From Coriolopsis trogii (lineage: Eukaryota > Basidiomycota > Agaricomycetes > Polyporales > Polyporaceae): DNA of 64,000 nt. Positions 58,900-64,000 of the stretch are shown here, one piece after another; position 1 is the stretch's first letter, and each line of letters starts with the position of its first letter. The notes beneath the pieces were generated by a model that made no database searches, was not told where the DNA came from, and saw nothing but the letters and a program-made list of their open reading frames with translations. Position numbers and translations under genes: made by a program. The stretch covers positions 1,240,001-1,304,000 of the forward strand of contig JAHYIO010000004.1 in NCBI GenBank assembly GCA_020543525.1, written 5' to 3'.

Positions 58900-60400
58900 T
58901 AATATATGCCAACATGGTTGTGAAACCTACAACTTAGGACATTTTGCAAATGATCTGTGTAATTGGACTTGTGTCAAAGACTAGTTTGTTCATCACAGCA
59001 CAAGTTTCTACTGATGAACCCTCTGGCAAATAAATCAATGATGGATTTCAGCAAGTATATGACTTTTTTGATTTGCAGCTCATGGATTAAGACAAATCTC
59101 CTAGAAAAGGCCACTGTTAGAGAAGTTCACACAGTTGAAGAAGTTGAAGAAATCAATAAAGTAACTGTGTATGAGCTCCTTTACAATGTACCTATTAGAT
59201 GTATGTGCAAACATCTGATATCTATAGCTTTCTAAGACATATGAGAATCTTCTTTAACTTCTTGTTTCTTCTCATTGTTGAGTGACAACCTCTTCAGTCT
59301 GTCAGTTGTGGTCTGACAGCAATCAAATAGAGATAAGATGCATGATGACTTTGGAAATAAAGAGAATGTTGTCAATTGTAGAGTTAGAGAGAGGGAGATT
59401 GATAGTCATTTTGCTAGTAGCATGTATAAATGAGCTGTTAACACTGTGGATTCCCCAGGGATAAATTATATACATGAATGTGAAGTTGTCTTAGGACGGT
59501 GAGATGTGTGAGGTGGCTCCAGAGTTGAATATAAATGGGCTAACATTGGAATGGGAGATCAGTATATAGCCCTCTAAAATAAGTGCACAGTTCTCAGAAT
59601 TGCCCAGAAAAGTGGCCAGCCAGTTAGGCAGATCAGTATCGGAGAGCAAGACATTGGTCAAAAGACCAGAGTAGTCATTAGCAGCTACCCCAGTAAATTC
59701 TGATAATAACAAGCAGATGTTGTCAAGAGGGATGATAGTGCTGCTGTCAAAGAAGTAGGCCCTCCCAGTGTTGTTACAAAGGACTTGTCAGTTTGATTTG
59801 TGTGCCTCAGGGCTGTTGCATTAGAGCTTCTCTAGGAGTTCATTGTAGCAATGGAAAAGAGAGCCACCCTCAGTGTATGTAATAATGCTCATGGCTATGG
59901 CTAGTGCGTTTGCAGTTAGAGCAAGTAAGGGCAGCATGTCAATATGCACAGCAAGAGCAATAGTAGTCTGAGTATAACTAGCAATCTGTTATTGCTTAAG
60001 TTCAATGTGTTCGATGACATGGTCAATAGTGAGAGGCAACAAAGTGTTGCTTTGATTATTGATAATCTGGTTAGTAATGTGCTCTAACCCATAGTTCAGG
60101 ACATGAAGGAGTGCAATGACCACAGGAGAGCTGGTGGTCAGTGATTCCATGTTGACAATTTGCTTGCACTTGTCAATAATTGTATGAGCCTGAGCAGGCA
60201 GGGGAGTGGGGAGGTTCAGTTGCTTTGCAAGAATAGGGTCCCTTCTTATAGCATTGAGATAGGAGAGTCCAAATGCCTCTGGCTGTTAAGACATTCTTGA
60301 TCAAGTAGCAGTCATCGCCACTAGTGTGGGCAGAATAAAAGGCACATACCATGTTGTCGTTCACACAAAAGATAGTATATTTGGTAGGTCAGAGGTGCCA
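58900..60400 (-). pseudogene. Ty1/copia gag-protease relic
   Basis: Minus-strand fragments: gag-like NDNMVCAFYSAHTSGDDCYL and IKNVLTARGIWTLLSQCYKK (60360-60210), then VAANDYSGLLTNVLLSDTDL leading to the protease site FIFNSGATSHISPS (59712-59491), followed by LPLSNSTIDNILFISKVI (about 59395-59340). FNSGATSHIS corresponds to the usual (L/F)DSGAT, so the catalytic Asp has become Asn. Integrase and reverse transcriptase are absent. Confidence 0.72.
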
Positions 60401-61098
60401 GTTGGGCATGCTAATACAACCGTCATTTCCTAAAGATGGCCTGGACAGAGAGCTAGTAGTGTGTATCTAATGCACCCACTTGGGCCAGTTGTTTCTAGAG
60501 AGCTCAAGATGGTCTTCTTATTATAATGATGAAGAGAAGACTGAGATGGAGCCAGCAACAATATATAGTTTGGGCAGCAGAGGGGAGTGGCAGAGAATGT
60601 CGACATATCTAATGAGCTGCTCTAAGAGACACTCTGGGGTCCAAAGGGGGCATAAACATCAATGAGCCAGTTATATTTGGATTTGTTGATATAGCGTTAA
60701 GTGGCCATATATGTGTGATAATGTGAGGTTGAGTATATTGATGATACAGAAATGAATGTGGTTTGGAAGAGATCCAGTAGTCCTTCTATTGTTGAGATAA
60801 AGGGCAGGGCTCATAATCTGTTTAAATGCTAATATTAGAACATCAGTCTGTCACTTAAGATAATGGTTGAACAAGTGAGATTGATTACCTGACACCGGAA
60901 TGTCAGTTCTGTGTCAGGATGATATGTAAGTACTTGAGTAGATATGGGGGCATGAGTATATTGACTTACTCTCACTTAAGATGATGGTGGAATAAGTGAG
61001 GATTTAGAATGTGATATATGTTGGTCTGAGTAGGTATGCATGTCAAGTGCACAACATGTACAAAGATTGTCAAGACTCATCATGATACACCACCAGCC
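60401..61098. other. Unassigned repetitive DNA
   Basis: AT-rich DNA with a short internal similarity (CACTTAAGATAATGG and CACTTAAGATGATGG, about 60,855 and 60,975). No gene seen. Confidence 0.4.
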
Positions 61099-61099
61099 A

Positions 61100-61480
61100 G
61101 ATGTTCAGGCCAGTAAAAGCCTGTTGAGCTTGTGAGTTGGAACTATTAGTGGTCAGGCATGGTCAGTTTCATCCAGAAGTATGTTGACACCTGTGACACA
61201 TGCCAATGGGCAAAGACCTCACATGCCCAACCTCATGGACCACTGAAACCAAACAGAGTGCCTAAGGGACCCAGACAAATTGTGATGTGTGACTACATCA
61301 CAGGTCTACCAGAAGTTGATGGCTTCAATGCATTGCAACTGATTGCAGACCATCATAGCAAGCTCATCCATCTGACCATCTGTCATAACTACATCATCAC
61401 AGAGGGTACAGTAGACAGCTTGATCTGTGACTACTTCCATCTTCACAGTCTGCCACAAATCTGTTATTGACAGCATACTA
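61100..61480 (+). pseudogene. Ty3/gypsy integrase fragment (second element)
   Basis: The plus-strand frame reads IQKYVDTCDTCQWAKTSHAQ (second half of the HHCC zinc finger), then VMCDYITGLPEVDGFNALQL and IADHHSKLIHLTICHNYI. The two Asp residues of the integrase core lie in the CDYITGLP context and beyond. The downstream part of pol is out of frame, but a polypurine tract and LTR follow at the expected place. Confidence 0.8.
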
Positions 61481-61622
61481 CTCCATTATCTCATCTAATA
61501 GAAAGTGTGGGGCTCTGAACATACTACTTGGGAAGACACATTCAATCTGACTCATGCATCACAACATGTGGCCAACTTATACTATTGCTATCTAAGGGCT
61601 CCATCATGAGGATATGATGTTT

Positions 61623-61980
61623 AAAAGGGAGGTAATGTTATAACTGCAGGTTCCCCAAACTCTATCATGTTCTCTACTAAATACTAACATCCATGGTTGC
61701 CTTAGTTGGACTTCCTTTTATTCTCTGCTCCTGCACTAAGTGCTATTGCTCTCTCTAGTATATAAGACCACATGTGCTACCTGGGGACATCACTTTTGAC
61801 CTCTTGTCCCCAGGTAAGCCCCCCTGTAGTTTGCTTTGTAGATACTTCACCCAATATATTTTCCCTAGCCTGTTTGTCATACCCAAGCTCCATCTTGCTA
61901 CTCAAGGTCTTGTCTCTTGCATGTCTCTGCTCATTTTGTCCAACTTTTGCACCTATTTTAATGATCACTTGTAACATTGC
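61623..61980 (+). other. Polypurine tract and 3' LTR of the second gypsy element
   Basis: AAAAGGGAGGTAA (61623-61635) is a polypurine tract followed by TGTTATAACTGC at 61636, the expected LTR start. A TATA box (TATATAAG, about 61759-61766) precedes a strong hairpin. The right end of the LTR is not determined; I stop near 61980. Confidence 0.68.
61779..61815 (+). other. Conserved LTR leader hairpin, copy 2
   Basis: ACCTGGGGACA (61779-61789) pairs perfectly with TGTCCCCAGGT (61805-61815). The 3' arm holds CAG|GTAAGC, a consensus 5' splice site. Compared with the copy at 21090-21128, one stem pair changes from A-T to G-C on both arms at once. The loop sequence ends ACCTCTT in both. Confidence 0.65.
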
Positions 61981-62455
61981 TGAAGATCAGAATATATGCA
62001 CTTTCTACAATATCACTATAAGGCTGCATAGGTTGGCTAATCACTATTAGTATAGTTTGCATTGATTTGCCAGCTAACAGCATCTATATGGACTATATAG
62101 AGCTATATAAACATAATATTTGTTTTGCCTATTTGTCTCATTGAGAAATGCTAAAATAAAATAGTATTCATATAAGGTCTTATATAGATGAATATTTGAT
62201 ACTATGGAAATAGTTATGGCACTATTTTTGACTAGTTTGTAGCAGTTTATCACATAATATAATGAAAGCTGAACCACACATTGGCTAGACAAATAATAGC
62301 TACTATCATTTTGTTTGTGCAAGTACTGACTTATATATGAAAAACAGTAAGTACTAGGGACAATGGGCCACAAGTGCATATATGAATATAGAAACCATAG
62401 TAAATGGGTAGATAAAACAATAGATATGAGAGGTTCATAAAAGCATATGGTCTTA
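61981..62455. other. AT-rich DNA without gene
   Basis: No recognised feature; very few CpG. Frames are short. Confidence 0.45.
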
Positions 62456-63900
62456 CAGTGTCAGTCAAAAATAATGCCCAGGGGTCATTGAGCATGTAAA
62501 ATACCATATTGGGGCAACATCCTTAAGCAATGTCTGGACATCTATATATATATCAATACCCTACTATAGGCTCTATCCATACATGCAAGGGAGAGTTTGT
62601 ATGACCCAGAATTGGTAGAGATTTTCAACTAACAATCTTGTGACCCTATTTTGAGAGGTATTATAAGATGTCCCATACAAGGCATCATTGACCTCTATAA
62701 GGAGTTGAAATTACAATCTGCTATTATTTGTGTGATGATAGGAATGCATCACCATTCATGTATTCATAGGACCAGAGATAGTAGTACAAACTGCTAAGGG
62801 AGCTTCATAAATGAGATAACAATGCTTCCATAACATATTACTTTCTAGACTGTTGTATAAATTGAAAAGTCATAATATCATAGTATAGAGTAGTATATCT
62901 TCCTATATACATTCTGACTACTTACTTTGCCAGGTTGTTATCAGACTTGATAATTTGATAATTTGGTTTGAGTATTGAATGCAGCCTTGCTATCTGTACT
63001 ATTATTACTCTCTATAAGGACCCGGCTAGTTCAGACCTATGAAAGCTGGGTATTATAAAGACTCAAAAAAGTATATAATTCACTTTCAGACTGTCAGTCT
63101 AGTTTTTGCTTCAAGTAGAGTATGTGATCAATATTATAATATAGGGTTTTAGAGCATAGCAAAGTTTAGTATGTCATTTATCCTTGATGCTAGATATTCA
63201 TAAGCTGGAGACCATAGCAACATTTGCATGACATAGTGTTCTATTAAGTAGACACTAAATTGAAGCATCAGGTGTTGTAGGAGAGCCAGGCCACAATTAC
63301 TACTGTTGCATCCTTTGGAGCATAGTTGGTATTGCAACTTTTTGCTGATCTAGCTAAGTACCATTGAATCTTTCACAAGTTCCTATATAACAATATAGTA
63401 TCAATGCCAACATATGATTTGGTTATGGCAGAGAATATCTACACTCTATGATTGGAGATACAAAATTTAAATGTTGTCACTTATAATCAGCATTACCTAT
63501 ATTAAAACTTTCTTAAGGCCTTGAAACTGCATGAAAGTAGCCTGTATAATACAGTGTTCTATACAATTGGCCCCATAGTATTTGTATACACATAAGGACT
63601 TGGCTTTGCAAATCCTAGGGTGAGATACAGGTCTGTAATTTCAGAGGGTGACTGCCTAAAATAAACACAATTATAAATGCAGTTGCCAGTCAATATGGCC
63701 ACATTATACATGGTTTCTGCTACAGATGTATGCATAGTGAGGAGTAGTAAACCTTTGTAGAGAATGCATTCATATGTCTCAATCTGGTAGTAGGCAATCA
63801 GTCAAATTATTCAGAAAATGCTCAATTTTACACTCATCCAATGTGCATCCTAGCTACATTACCAGGCTCCTATTAGGTAGAGAATGCCAATGAATACATG
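62456..63900 (+). mobile_element. TA-flanked TIR element, copy 3, 3'-truncated
   Basis: Begins CAGTGTCAGTCAAAAATAAT after TA (62454-62455) and follows copy 2 (46021-47465) for exactly 1,445 bases, with few differences that cluster in the first 80 bases. It then breaks off at 63900 into unrelated sequence, so the last 114 bases of the element, including the right inverted repeat, are missing. Confidence 0.9.
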
Positions 63901-64000
63901 CTGTTACAGTTCACATTTCTCACCATGATTACCATGGACATTTCATATTATTTTGTCCACTTTCTCTAGCATTACAGAGTCTGTTCCATGCACAGTCTGC

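Overview
The window looks like a piece of a basidiomycete genome, most likely a polypore-like agaricomycete. Genes are split by many introns of about 45-75 bases with GT/AG ends, exons can be only a few bases long, and the best-recognised proteins (eIF5A, PIH1, DAHP synthase, SPIN90/Ldb17, an Mto1-like gamma-tubulin adaptor) are eukaryotic housekeeping genes in fungal form. All family names come from reading translated exons; no database search was run.

Bases 1 to about 19,340 are a compact, GC- and CpG-rich gene block. In order it holds the 3' part of an unrecognised gene (+), a small cysteine-rich GPI-type secreted protein (+), eIF5A (-), a two-LIM-domain protein (+), a PIH1-domain R2TP subunit (-), DAHP synthase (+), a RanBP2-type zinc-finger protein (-), a SPIN90/Ldb17 actin regulator (-) and an Mto1/centrosomin-like coiled-coil protein (+). 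Three neighbouring pairs are head-to-head over 300-360 bases: eIF5A/LIM, PIH1/DAHP synthase and SPIN90/Mto1-like. I see no metabolic cluster; the genes serve translation, chaperoning, aromatic amino-acid synthesis and the cytoskeleton.

Immediately after the stop of the Mto1-like gene the composition changes abruptly to AT-rich, strongly CpG-poor DNA, and the remaining 44 kb is a nest of decayed transposable elements. I can support: a Plavaka (CACTA-like) transposase relic cut by a hAT element with a perfect 8-bp target duplication, by a foldback element and probably by a solo LTR (20.7-28.1 kb); a gypsy protease relic and a Helitron relic (28.7-29.9 kb); a younger, CpG-rich DIRS/Ngaro-type tyrosine-recombinase retroelement (29.9-34.9 kb); a LINE relic (39.4-40.6 kb); a Tc1/mariner transposase relic (42.4-43.4 kb); three copies of a 1.5-kb TA-flanked terminal-inverted-repeat element (37.3, 46.0 and 62.5 kb); a Ty3/gypsy chromovirus (50.5-58.8 kb) broken by at least two further insertions with target duplications; a copia relic (58.9-60.4 kb); and a second gypsy 3' end with LTR (61.1-62 kb). 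No intact transposase or polymerase gene remains.

The least explained items are a hairpin with a compensatory base change found downstream of the TATA box in two LTR-like sequences 40 kb apart and overlapping a 5' splice-site-like motif; a 2.4-kb element with 7-bp target duplication and subterminal repeats but no recognisable transposase; and a 4-base exon in DAHP synthase.
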